A stretch of DNA of 64,000 bases from Brachycybe producta. Taxonomy: Eukaryota > Arthropoda > Diplopoda > Playtdesmida > Andrognathidae. The stretch covers positions 1-64,000 of the forward strand of contig JAUPFP010000133.1 in the NCBI GenBank assembly GCA_036925085.1, given 5' to 3'. Under the pieces are notes generated by a model. It saw nothing but the letters and a program-made list of their open reading frames with translations, did not search any database and had not been told where the DNA came from. The position numbers were made by a program, and so were the translations under genes. This document shows positions 1 through 7,383 of this stretch, one piece after another; the first letter of the stretch is position 1; each line of letters starts with the position of its first letter.

Positions 1-361
1 TCATAGATACATTAGAACATCTTAAAATAGAATAAAAAATACAATATTGGCCACATACGGCCGTTCTCGAATGTTGGAGTCTACGTGCATTGTAAGTCCA
101 GGAGAGACTGTTTCTCGTAATGAACTGATTTATCTCGTCCGTCATTGGCTTCATTCCGTAACTGTCAAAATATTCAGCCATTCCATTATTGAAATAAATA
201 GTGATCCAGTGAGATCCAGGCTCCGACCGCGCGTCCAGATTAACGATATAAAGTTTACGATTCACTCTAAAAGGAAGTTGGTCCCGTGCGAATACACCAG
301 CAAACACAAAATGCGTGGCTGGATGATGAAATAATAAATATTCCAGTTGACTAGAATCCAT
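1..361 (-). CDS. Adenain-type cysteine protease (5' part, cut by window edge)
   Basis: The minus-strand frame opens with an ATG at 361 and stays open for 120 codons to the window edge, so the C-terminus is missing. The triad of adenovirus-type (C5, Ulp1-like) proteases is visible: His51 in GSHW, Asp66 in YFDSYG, and GQYC with Gln105 as oxyanion residue and Cys107 as nucleophile. In adenoviruses and Polintons this enzyme matures capsid and core precursors inside the particle; candidate substrates with matching sites are encoded upstream (1691-2167, 5188-5547). The stop of the capsid gene lies one base before this start. The position directly after the putative hexon is the adenovirus arrangement. 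The frame shows no damage. Family assignment is confident; substrate identity is inferred. Confidence 0.9.
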   Translation of the reverse strand, partial: MDSSQLEYLLFHHPATHFVFAGVFARDQLPFRVNRKLYIVNLDARSEPGSHWITIYFNNGMAEYFDSYGMKPMTDEINQFITRNSLSWTYNARRLQHSRTAVCGQYCIFYSILRCSNVSM

Positions 362-362
362 T

Positions 363-1688
363 TTAATAATCTATGATAACATTGCGATGATGATCCACTT
401 CGATAATGGACTGGTAGATGGAATAAACGATGACATTCACCGTTGTGTTCAATGGATTTTTAAATTTCATATTGAGCCGTAAAGATCCGTTTTTACTCAA
501 GTTGAAATGGGATCCTGATAGAGCACTTTGATCATTGGTGAGATCGAAGGCATAAAGAGAATAGCCGTTTTTAAATTCCTCGAACGTCACATCTACACCG
601 TCTGTGCCATAATACTTGCGGCACGCAGAAAATAGCTGCTGATAAAGATGACCGTATTCTTTCGTACTGAAATTTGGACTGAACTGTATCCCCGGAAACT
701 GGGTACCATCTACCTGTAGCTCGAGAAAACTAAGGTCCTTGTAATGAAAATGAAAAGGATTCTTTTTTAAATTTCCAGCTCGTGCATCACTATCAACGAG
801 TCCAATCATAACGAAACTCGGTAATATGCCATTACAAATGTTGATGTTAATATCGTGGCCGCCGCTAGGTTCACTGAAAGAAGTGCATTTGATTCGGTTG
901 ATGGGATAAATAAAATTAGACTTCAACGACTGCTCAATATGCGTTTTAACGATAGATGGATTTGGTATCACTTTTCGTACATAGAGGGTAGCAGATCTAA
1001 TATCCACTTTGTAATCATTTTTGTCACTATCTGGTTTCAGTAAACAAAAGGCATCTTTTTGACGAATTAATTTAATGGAGAGATCGAGCATATTAGGTAA
1101 GAGCCGCCCCTGATGAAATATATCTCCGTGAAGACGTCCGCACATATCCATAATAGCACTCGCTTTTGATCTTTCGAAGCGTTGCGCTAATCCATCTGCC
1201 GGATCGGCGGTGGATGGTTTACGATCTTTAAAGGCAGCGATGGTGTCTTTGTAGAACATCTCCAGAGATAAATAAGGTTTATTCCCGGTGTTTTCGCTGC
1301 CTAGAAGGGTCGTTAAATAAGCTTTATATCCATAATCGTGATCAGTGGAACTAATAATCGTATGCCCGAGAGTAACCGTAATTTCACTAAAAAGTGAGTG
1401 AAAAAACCCATTTATAGGTGTGACTTCGCAAGTAGCGTCCAATGGTTTTCCGTCCGCTTTTAAGATTCTTGCCTTCACATTCAGGTAAATATCAGAAGGA
1501 TCTATGTATTCATCGGCATTTCCCATGATATTGAACTCTATCGTATTTTGGTCTTCGATACTGTTCACGGGATGGTATTCCTTAATGCAGTCATCCCGAT
1601 TACTCGTTTGCGTCGCGGGCACGGTAAAAATATCCAATTCACAACTCATCCCGGGCCCCGAGTCATGATGTACGAGAAAGCCGCTCAT
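363..1688 (-). CDS. Putative major capsid protein (hexon-like)
   Basis: 441 residues without signal peptide or membrane segment, rich in short alternating hydrophobic stretches as expected for a beta-sandwich capsid protein. It resembles animal proteins annotated as F54H12.2-like, which occur beside F54H12.3-like integrases; I make that match from memory, not from a search. It would form the double-jelly-roll capsomer. Main support is order: it lies between the basic core precursor and the adenain gene, where adenoviruses carry hexon. Its ATG follows the core stop by 2 nt and its TAA precedes the protease ATG by 1 nt. It is shorter than adenovirus hexon, as usual for small Polinton-like viruses. 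A structure prediction should show two jelly rolls. Less likely it is another structural protein. Confidence 0.7.
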   Translation of the reverse strand: MSGFLVHHDSGPGMSCELDIFTVPATQTSNRDDCIKEYHPVNSIEDQNTIEFNIMGNADEYIDPSDIYLNVKARILKADGKPLDATCEVTPINGFFHSLFSEITVTLGHTIISSTDHDYGYKAYLTTLLGSENTGNKPYLSLEMFYKDTIAAFKDRKPSTADPADGLAQRFERSKASAIMDMCGRLHGDIFHQGRLLPNMLDLSIKLIRQKDAFCLLKPDSDKNDYKVDIRSATLYVRKVIPNPSIVKTHIEQSLKSNFIYPINRIKCTSFSEPSGGHDININICNGILPSFVMIGLVDSDARAGNLKKNPFHFHYKDLSFLELQVDGTQFPGIQFSPNFSTKEYGHLYQQLFSACRKYYGTDGVDVTFEEFKNGYSLYAFDLTNDQSALSGSHFNLSKNGSLRLNMKFKNPLNTTVNVIVYSIYQSIIEVDHHRNVIIDY

Positions 1689-1690
1689 GT

Positions 1691-2167
1691 TTATAGGAGA
1701 TTCACGAAATTGCTAGTTTTTCTTTTTTTACCCGAAGCTTTCTTTGCTGCGGTTTTCCTTTTCTTAGCGACTTTCTTCTTCGATGCTTTCCTTTTCACTG
1801 TACGCTTCGTACTGGCCACGGTTCTTCTATTTCCAGATGTTTTAGTCGTTTTCCGGCGCTTAGCTCCACCTGTCATTGTCTTCAAAAATTCATGCCCGGC
1901 TTCCGTTCCACGCCTTTTTAAGGCACTTTTGAAAGATTCCCCCGCTTCAATATCGGATACGACGTTAGTTCCAGACTTTAACAACTGCTTACTTGCTGAG
2001 AGGGCTCCTTTTTTCAAAAAAGGGATCACGAAACGATATAACGAAGAGAAAAATCCGTGTCCCCGCTGATATTGAGATCCCACGAAGACGGGTAAAGAGG
2101 ATCCAATTTGTTTATGATAATTATAACACGGATCAGACGCTGATCCACAATAGTAAGGCACCCTCAT
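1691..2167 (-). CDS. Basic core / pVI-like precursor protein
   Basis: 158 residues if translation starts at the ATG inside the ATGA overlap with the upstream stop; an in-frame ATG at 2185 would add six residues. There are three parts. Residues 1-37 form a short N-terminal piece. Residues 38-101 begin GFFSSLYRFVIPFLKKG and look like a membrane-active amphipathic helix region. Residues 102-158 are Lys/Arg-rich and suit DNA packing. The parts are separated by sequences matching adenain sites: QRGH before Gly38 (relaxed consensus) and MTGG before Ala102 (good consensus). It therefore looks like a fusion of pVI-like lytic and VII/mu-like core functions, matured by the protease encoded two genes downstream. 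The position between penton-like and hexon-like genes agrees. The role is inferred. Confidence 0.75.
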   Translation of the reverse strand: MRVPYYCGSASDPCYNYHKQIGSSLPVFVGSQYQRGHGFFSSLYRFVIPFLKKGALSASKQLLKSGTNVVSDIEAGESFKSALKRRGTEAGHEFLKTMTGGAKRRKTTKTSGNRRTVASTKRTVKRKASKKKVAKKRKTAAKKASGKKRKTSNFVNLL

Positions 2168-3531
2168 TTGTGAAAAATGGAACACGGACGAAAATGAACT
2201 GTGGCTATCACTACGTCTCCACTGGTAAATAAAATTTTACGTCCAAAGACATCGCTTATACGCACTTCGATACTATGTATACTATCACGTGATACTCTTT
2301 TGTACTGTAGTTGATTGTAGATTTTGGTAACTCTCATTCCATCAGAATCCTGAAGATGAACGGGCCTCAATAAAGGTGAAAGTATATCCCCCACCGGCTG
2401 GTACTCGATGCAGTCGATATACACGAATAAGGAATGAATATCACGCTGAATATCCGAAAGAAAGTCGGCCACCTTAATAATGGGAAGTTCCGACGTATTG
2501 CTAAGATAGTCCTCTTGAAACCCGAGCATTCTTTGTATTTTTTCAGAGAATTGAATGCTTGAATTGGGCTGAACGGTAACTTCTACACGTGACGTTGTAT
2601 TCCGATATTTGAACCAAGGATTCTTTTCACTATTTAATCTCGGATTAGCGATATTGTCCATTCGTGTTTTGCTTTCTAACAATTGCTGATGATAATCTTT
2701 CATATTTTGTAGATCTTGTTTTGACTTGGCTAAATTTTCTTTTTTTTCATCATACGAGGACTTTAAAATATTGTAATTAAATTCATTCGCTTCTTTTTGT
2801 AAACGAACCGGATTGATGAGTTTATCTTTGGTATCTTTATCGTCAGTCTTCTTTTTTTGTTCGTCTTGTATTTTTTGTTGTAAGACATTAACGAGACGCT
2901 GAATGGCTTCATCCCGTTTTCCATCGGGTCCAGGTATGAGGCCTTTTTGATGTTGTAATTGATTTTCGAGCTCGTTTATTTTGTTTTGATATTCCATTTG
3001 ACTGGTATTCTTATCCTTAACGAGATTCTGATAGTTGGTGCGTGATTCCTCGCACGTTTTGAACATGACATTCACATTGTCCGCAGTTGTTTGCACCCTG
3101 GCTTCTTCTATTACCATATTTTCTTCCTCTTTGTCTATATTAGCTGTAGATTTGTCTATTTTTTTAATCAATTCATTTTTGCTCGATTGAATCGAGGGAT
3201 GCCTCAAATGAAGGGGCCCGAAATATTCATCGATATGAGAGTTGATGGCATTCACGAGAAATCCGGGAGAATGATACGCCCCGCTAGGAACGCTAATATT
3301 GATGCTTAGGCTCCGCTCCAGATCTCTGATAATAATTTCACCTTCCTTTTCATCTGCAATCTTTAACCAGGTACGTGAAAAATGAATCTCAGCCAAGGCA
3401 ACTTCGTAATCTCCAGTAATTTCGATGGGTTTTGGGAGTTTCACGGTGTAATTCGTTAAAGTGTTGTCCGGATAATATTTCATACTGCTATTACTCGGCA
3501 GTGTCACGTAAAAGTCTTGAGACTCGGTCAT
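2164..3531 (-). CDS. Penton-like minor capsid protein with inserted coiled coil
   Basis: 455 residues. Residues 1-110 (starting near FYVTLPSNSSMKYYPDNT) and 300-455 (with FVYIDCIEYQPVGD and PLLRPV) resemble the two ends of a protein common in invertebrate Polinton-like elements, which I take to be the single-jelly-roll vertex protein. Between them, about residues 115-295 are charged, Gln/Lys/Glu-rich and heptad-like, which predicts a long coiled coil, broken by GLIPGPDGKRD near 197-207. The insert could form a vertex spike. The start overlaps the integrase stop as ATGA (3528-3531) and the stop overlaps the core start likewise (2164-2167). The order penton, core, hexon, protease supports the name. 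The alternative is a receptor-binding or tail-like minor protein. Confidence 0.65.
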   Translation of the reverse strand: MTESQDFYVTLPSNSSMKYYPDNTLTNYTVKLPKPIEITGDYEVALAEIHFSRTWLKIADEKEGEIIIRDLERSLSINISVPSGAYHSPGFLVNAINSHIDEYFGPLHLRHPSIQSSKNELIKKIDKSTANIDKEEENMVIEEARVQTTADNVNVMFKTCEESRTNYQNLVKDKNTSQMEYQNKINELENQLQHQKGLIPGPDGKRDEAIQRLVNVLQQKIQDEQKKKTDDKDTKDKLINPVRLQKEANEFNYNILKSSYDEKKENLAKSKQDLQNMKDYHQQLLESKTRMDNIANPRLNSEKNPWFKYRNTTSRVEVTVQPNSSIQFSEKIQRMLGFQEDYLSNTSELPIIKVADFLSDIQRDIHSLFVYIDCIEYQPVGDILSPLLRPVHLQDSDGMRVTKIYNQLQYKRVSRDSIHSIEVRISDVFGRKILFTSGDVVIATVHFRPCSIFHK

Positions 3532-4592
3532 TTTTGTAGTTGTTTCAAATCTCCCGCTTTAATCCAACTGTTGTGTTTATCAGCGTATCCTTTCCACTTC
3601 ACCAAAAGTTGCCGGTGCTGTCCTTTTCCTTTTTCAGCTACAACTTTTTCTACCCTCCAAAAATCGCTGTCTTTCTTGTCAATTTTTTGAAGTTCTTCCT
3701 CGTAAAACGTACCTTCTAATAGTTCTCCATCAATATCCACGAGACGGTATACCGAAGGTATTCGGTCGATACGCGCAGAGATGGTGAAAACTTCGTCCGA
3801 CCAATTGGGTAAGTAACCTTTTTCGAAAGTTAGCTTCGTCTTGGAAATACGAACACGGTCACCTACTTTGAACTTGGGCAATCTACTATTGGCTGATGGA
3901 AACAATCGTTTAAATACATCTTTTTCATTGGTAGATGAGACTTTCTCCGGAGCCATGCCAATGCTTCTATGATACGATGCATTGTATCCTTTCACCAGAT
4001 GACTCAACTTATCAATGTACTGATAATTCCCTTTCGCTGTAAAATACCTCCACATGCGTGATTTCAAAGTTCTATTAAAACGTTCGACAACGGCAGCTTT
4101 GACTTCGTTAAAAGTGGTATAAAATCCAATACCATTTTCTTTGAGAAAGGTCTGAAAGTTCTTATTCAGGAATTCTTTACCCCTATCCGATTGAATTTTT
4201 CTCGGCTTCCTTCCATCTCGCAGAATAATTTTTGAAGCAGCGATCATTTCCTTTCCAGTTTTTTGTTTTAATGGTTGAACCCAAGCATGTTTTGAAAAAA
4301 CATCGATACAAGTTAAAAGATAGTTGTAACCCTTATTCTCTTTTTTGTAAGACTGCATATCCACGAGATCCATCTGCCATACATCGTCTATTTTACTGAC
4401 CAATGTTCTATTTCTCGTAAATGTTCTTCTCACTGGTTTATGTAAAGTGTAGACATCTTGCGTTCGTAACCAGGCTTCAATTTCACCCCGAGTAAATTTC
4501 TTTCCAGTTGCCGCATGAAGGCGGTCCACACCTCCGAAAGACCCGCTGGAGGATGGATCATAATAAATTTTTTTGAGTTCTTTGTTTTTCAT
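3528..4592 (-). CDS. DDE integrase with C-terminal chromodomain (retrovirus/Polinton type)
   Basis: 354 residues from the ATG that overlaps the upstream stop as ATGA; an ATG at 4604 adds four. The rve core shows the DDE triad: Asp75 in WQMDLVDM, Asp136 in IQSDRGKEF and Glu170 in VVERFNRTL. An SH3-like segment (about 239-300, KFKVGDRVRISK) follows, then a chromodomain (about 311-349) with the aromatic/WKGY signature LLVKWKGYADKHNSW. The N-terminal zinc-binding HHCC motif is absent or very reduced. The enzyme would join viral ends to host DNA, and the chromodomain may steer insertion to marked chromatin. The type matches F54H12.3-like transposon proteins and Polinton integrases. The frame and triad are intact, suggesting recent activity. 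Confidence 0.95.
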   Translation of the reverse strand: MKNKELKKIYYDPSSSGSFGGVDRLHAATGKKFTRGEIEAWLRTQDVYTLHKPVRRTFTRNRTLVSKIDDVWQMDLVDMQSYKKENKGYNYLLTCIDVFSKHAWVQPLKQKTGKEMIAASKIILRDGRKPRKIQSDRGKEFLNKNFQTFLKENGIGFYTTFNEVKAAVVERFNRTLKSRMWRYFTAKGNYQYIDKLSHLVKGYNASYHRSIGMAPEKVSSTNEKDVFKRLFPSANSRLPKFKVGDRVRISKTKLTFEKGYLPNWSDEVFTISARIDRIPSVYRLVDIDGELLEGTFYEEELQKIDKKDSDFWRVEKVVAEKGKGQHRQLLVKWKGYADKHNSWIKAGDLKQLQK

Positions 4593-5191
4593 GATTCTTC
4601 CCATACGGGACGGTTAGATTCTTTGGTTTCTGGATGATAATCCCATCGCTTGTCGTTAGCTATGAGAGATCGAGGTACATTCATTTTTTTCAGCTCCGTG
4701 ATAAATGGCTCCCATCCTGGGGGCTCGTATCTAGTTTTACTGATAACGAGATCTCTAGTAAGGTCCATAATATTGGTATTCGGCACGACTTGACCATTTA
4801 TCAGAAGCTGATGCGATGAATTCCAACTTAATGGCCCTCTACCATCTTTTATCAAATTGAGAAGACGACCGGCCTTCTTCTGTTGTGTCTTCGGCAGTTG
4901 GTTAACTATATCGCTGATACCTGATGATTGTTTTTCTTCAATGGGACTCGAAAAACCAGGGTCCTCTAATGTCACTTTCGTTACCTCTTTGGGTCTGTTC
5001 TCATAAATGGATTTATACCGGTGTTGTAATTGTCCTAGAAGTAAAACCTTATTGTAGTTATCCAAGTTTTCTTCTTCTAAAATACGTTGAATGGCCTTTT
5101 CAATGTCTCTTAGAGTACGTTGAACGGGCGTTTTATTTTCTTGTCTTTCTCGATATTGAGCTTCCCAAGATTCAGCGGGGATGAGGATCAT
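4589..5191 (-). CDS. Conserved Polinton-associated protein of unknown function
   Basis: I favour the ATG at 5191 (200 residues, start MILIPAESW) because it overlaps the preceding stop as ATGA like the neighbouring junctions; the frame is open to an ATG at 5260, which would give 223 residues and a 73-nt overlap. The N-terminal half is helical and charged. The C-terminal half (about 118-185) has a compact region with LPKTQQKKAGRLLNLIK, then LSWNSSHQLLINGQVV and WEPFITELKKMNVPRSLI. From memory similar proteins sit near integrase and ATPase genes in invertebrate Polinton-like elements. No catalytic motif or membrane segment is visible. Placement inside the structural block suggests a virion or assembly protein. 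The function is unknown. Confidence 0.7.
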   Translation of the reverse strand: MILIPAESWEAQYRERQENKTPVQRTLRDIEKAIQRILEEENLDNYNKVLLLGQLQHRYKSIYENRPKEVTKVTLEDPGFSSPIEEKQSSGISDIVNQLPKTQQKKAGRLLNLIKDGRGPLSWNSSHQLLINGQVVPNTNIMDLTRDLVISKTRYEPPGWEPFITELKKMNVPRSLIANDKRWDYHPETKESNRPVWEES

Positions 5192-5547
5192 TTTCTCGGC
5201 CATGATGTTATTAAACCCGTTAACATCGACAATACGGGAGAAATTAACAGCGGAAGCCAACCCCCTTTTTGTTTGACGAGAAAGTTTTTCTTCGACTTTG
5301 GAGATGCTTTCGTAGTCACTAATTTATTCAGTACATGGCTATAGGGTCGTAACTTTCTTTTTTCACGTTCACTCAGTACAATGTTAGAGTTCCCAATATT
5401 ATGCGCGCAATCACACAAACACTGAATAAAATCCAAGTTGGAGTTCTTTAGAAGTTCTTTTTGAAGTCGCGGATTACTTTCCACAGCTACGTGTAATCTG
5501 TGAATGTTACGATCGAGACGTGAAGGAATTTTTTGACTTACTTTCAT
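5188..5547 (-). CDS. Small virion-type protein with cleavable hydrophobic C-terminus
   Basis: 119 residues. Residues 10-85 are polar and helical with a Cys cluster (QCLCDCAH near 42-49) and basic stretches. After QKGG (93-96) comes a hydrophobic tail beginning WLPLLISPVLSMLTGLI (97-113). The QKGG/W junction fits the relaxed adenain pattern, so the tail could be released as a membrane-active peptide or act as a membrane anchor. Similar short proteins with a GG-hydrophobic tail occur in invertebrate Polinton-like elements (memory, not searched). Both ends overlap neighbours as ATGA: start with the ATPase stop (5544-5547), stop with the next start (5188-5191). The exact role is unknown. Confidence 0.7.
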   Translation of the reverse strand: MKVSQKIPSRLDRNIHRLHVAVESNPRLQKELLKNSNLDFIQCLCDCAHNIGNSNIVLSEREKRKLRPYSHVLNKLVTTKASPKSKKNFLVKQKGGWLPLLISPVLSMLTGLITSWPRK

Positions 5548-6380
5548 CGTTGTTTAGGTAAAAATACAGCGGTATACTCTCCCGGAAATATATTCGTTCT
5601 GAGCCTAGAATTGTCATCCGCATTCTGCGTGAGATCAATCATCAAGTAACTGTACGGATCACGAGTACTCTGGTTAAAGGCATCGATCATAAACTTGGTG
5701 TTACCAGGATACATCTGATGAGACAAATGAGCAATTTGAGATTTGTCACGAGGGTTTTTAAAAAGAACCAGATAAGAGGCATTCAAAGAAATGGTGCGCT
5801 GATACGGGTTCTTGTCAAAAATATTTTGAGTAATAAATATAACACTTATATTTCTATGATGCGAATCACACGTAAAGAGCTGAGAAACACCCCTATCCAC
5901 ATCTTGAAACAGATCGTCGAGTACAATAAGCTGGTTTCTATCGCATCTTAGAGTCTTCATGTCAGGCATTCCTTTTAGAAATGTCGCTCGAGTCCCATAA
6001 AGTGAATACCAGTCTTGATATTGAGAATAGTACCACGTTACTCTTTCCGGTGGGGGTTTAATCATTCCCCTGGCATGATCCAAAATTTTCTTAACGAAGG
6101 TTGTTTTCCCGCAATTGCTGGGACCGGCAATAATCATCCTAAACGGTGCCTTCAATGGAATGAAGGAACCCTCTTTTTCCATGATCGATACGGAATGTTG
6201 CGGTAGTTGTATATTGGCAGGTGCTTCCGTTTTAGTAGAAATAGCGATGTTCGTTGTTTCGAGGATAAGCATAAGAGCCCCTATGCAGCCCATAACGATG
6301 TATTTTATACTCGGTTTCCTTTTTTGCGACATCACCGTTTCCTCTATCGTTAAGCGCGATATTTCATCTTGCTCTACCAT
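5544..6380 (-). CDS. FtsK/HerA-type genome-packaging ATPase (A32-like)
   Basis: 278 residues. Walker A is GPSNCGKT at 86-93, Walker B LIVLDD at 151-156, followed by an SVIFITQN strand (179-186) typical of the viral A32-like packaging clade. The motor would translocate genome into the capsid. Unusually, residues 1-66 precede the core and contain a hydrophobic stretch YIVMGCIGALMLIL (27-40) that could be a membrane segment; the ATPase core starts near 68 (MEKEGSFIPL). That leader may be a genuine anchor or may reflect a later start at Met67. The stop overlaps the next start as ATGA; 44 nt separate it from the upstream gene. Confidence 0.92.
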   Translation of the reverse strand: MVEQDEISRLTIEETVMSQKRKPSIKYIVMGCIGALMLILETTNIAISTKTEAPANIQLPQHSVSIMEKEGSFIPLKAPFRMIIAGPSNCGKTTFVKKILDHARGMIKPPPERVTWYYSQYQDWYSLYGTRATFLKGMPDMKTLRCDRNQLIVLDDLFQDVDRGVSQLFTCDSHHRNISVIFITQNIFDKNPYQRTISLNASYLVLFKNPRDKSQIAHLSHQMYPGNTKFMIDAFNQSTRDPYSYLMIDLTQNADDNSRLRTNIFPGEYTAVFLPKQR

Positions 6381-6424
6381 TTTAGCTTCAAGAATGTAAC
6401 GAGAATGAGTACATAGCGTGATAT

Positions 6425-6793
6425 TTATTCAGTATTAGTACAAGCTTTGAAAATTTCACATCGCCACTCATATTCTAACCAATGGTCGATCAGATACAAA
6501 ATTCCTTGAATGATGACGCTTCTAATCGGTTTGGCATATTCGATCCAGCGGTTTAACACAAATAAGACATTCACACTCTCGAATAAATCATTTATTTTTT
6601 TCCTTTCGTATTCCTCGGGATACATCGTACAAAAATGTGTCGGAACTTGACTTCCATCACCCGCTTTTAGGAGTTCGTCTTGATGAACACAGTCAGCACA
6701 CGCTTTATTCCAACCTGGTAATTTTATCATGGTTTTTATCGCATCACGAGCTTGCGCGCGAATACCAGGAAAATCCGTTGGCGTATACAACAT
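6425..6793 (-). CDS. Orphan small protein (122 aa)
   Basis: I do not recognise this protein. It is open from 6793, shares the strand of the virus block, and sits 29 nt after the exonuclease-like gene and 44 nt before the ATPase gene, so it is probably expressed with them. It has a Cys pair and further Cys/His residues (ACADCVHQD near 31-39, PTHFC near 51-55) that might bind metal, and an amphipathic or weakly hydrophobic C-terminal half (SVIIQGILYLIDHWLEYEW, about 92-110). No signal peptide is visible. The function is unknown. Confidence 0.55.
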   Translation of the reverse strand: MLYTPTDFPGIRAQARDAIKTMIKLPGWNKACADCVHQDELLKAGDGSQVPTHFCTMYPEEYERKKINDLFESVNVLFVLNRWIEYAKPIRSVIIQGILYLIDHWLEYEWRCEIFKACTNTE

Positions 6794-6822
6794 TCTGAGT
6801 AAAATAAATTGTACATATTAGC

Positions 6823-7383
6823 TTATTTCTGTTTTTGTACCCATAATCCAAAAATATAAGCCTCATTTTTTGCACAATGTGCTATTCCATTTCTCCGTTT
6901 TTTATGACGACTACACGTATAGTCAACTTCTTGAGGGCCAAAGATTGTCAGTAAATTCTCATATTTCATACAAAGGCCTAGTTTCTCGAGGTTTATGCTA
7001 GGAATATTTAATTTCATTAATACATTTTTTTCCACAGTGCCCCCCTTATAAGCAAATAAGGCATTTGAATTTTTCTCAGAGGCATGCGTATACAAGCTAC
7101 GTAAAACATTCAGAAATGTTGAAAATGTGATATCATCAATATCATTTCTATAAGAAAGACCATGAATATGTGCCGTCACGAATTGCATTGTTCTGACATC
7201 CTTTTCAGTAAACAGTCTATTTTGAGGAAGTCGAATAAACATATTATGCGGGTGTGGATCACCGATAGTATAGTATCCCAATTCCTTAATGTAAAAATCA
7301 CTTCCAATTTGAAATCCATCACAATCAATAACGGTGGATATATTGCCGAAAATAGGCATTCTGGAAATTAATTTTTCATTCAT
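6823..7383 (-). CDS. Conserved protein, possibly RNase H-fold/DEDD exonuclease-like
   Basis: 186 residues. It resembles a family seen repeatedly in invertebrate genomes, usually uncharacterised. A strand-like start with acidic pair (STVIDCDGF, 16-24), a middle FAYKGGTVEKNVL, then NLEKLGLC and a C-terminal block with Cys/His pattern ending HCAKNEAYIFGLW recall, in order, the three Exo motifs of DEDDh nucleases (TREX/RNase T-like). Residues are not fully canonical, so nuclease activity is a guess; the end pattern could instead bind zinc. It is the first gene of the leftward block and starts 320 nt from the divergent RING gene, so both may share one control region. The start ATG at 7383 is the first in frame. 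Confidence 0.6.
   Translation of the reverse strand: MNEKLISRMPIFGNISTVIDCDGFQIGSDFYIKELGYYTIGDPHPHNMFIRLPQNRLFTEKDVRTMQFVTAHIHGLSYRNDIDDITFSTFLNVLRSLYTHASEKNSNALFAYKGGTVEKNVLMKLNIPSINLEKLGLCMKYENLLTIFGPQEVDYTCSRHKKRRNGIAHCAKNEAYIFGLWVQKQK

Noticed and set aside
47..334. Plus-strand open frame of 95 codons
   Set aside because: It lies antisense to the adenain-type protease frame, whose catalytic motifs are clear, and has no recognisable features.
1548..2069. Plus-strand open frame of 173 codons
   Set aside because: Antisense shadow of the capsid and basic core genes; its hydrophobic Phe/Leu runs are the complement of Lys-rich codons.
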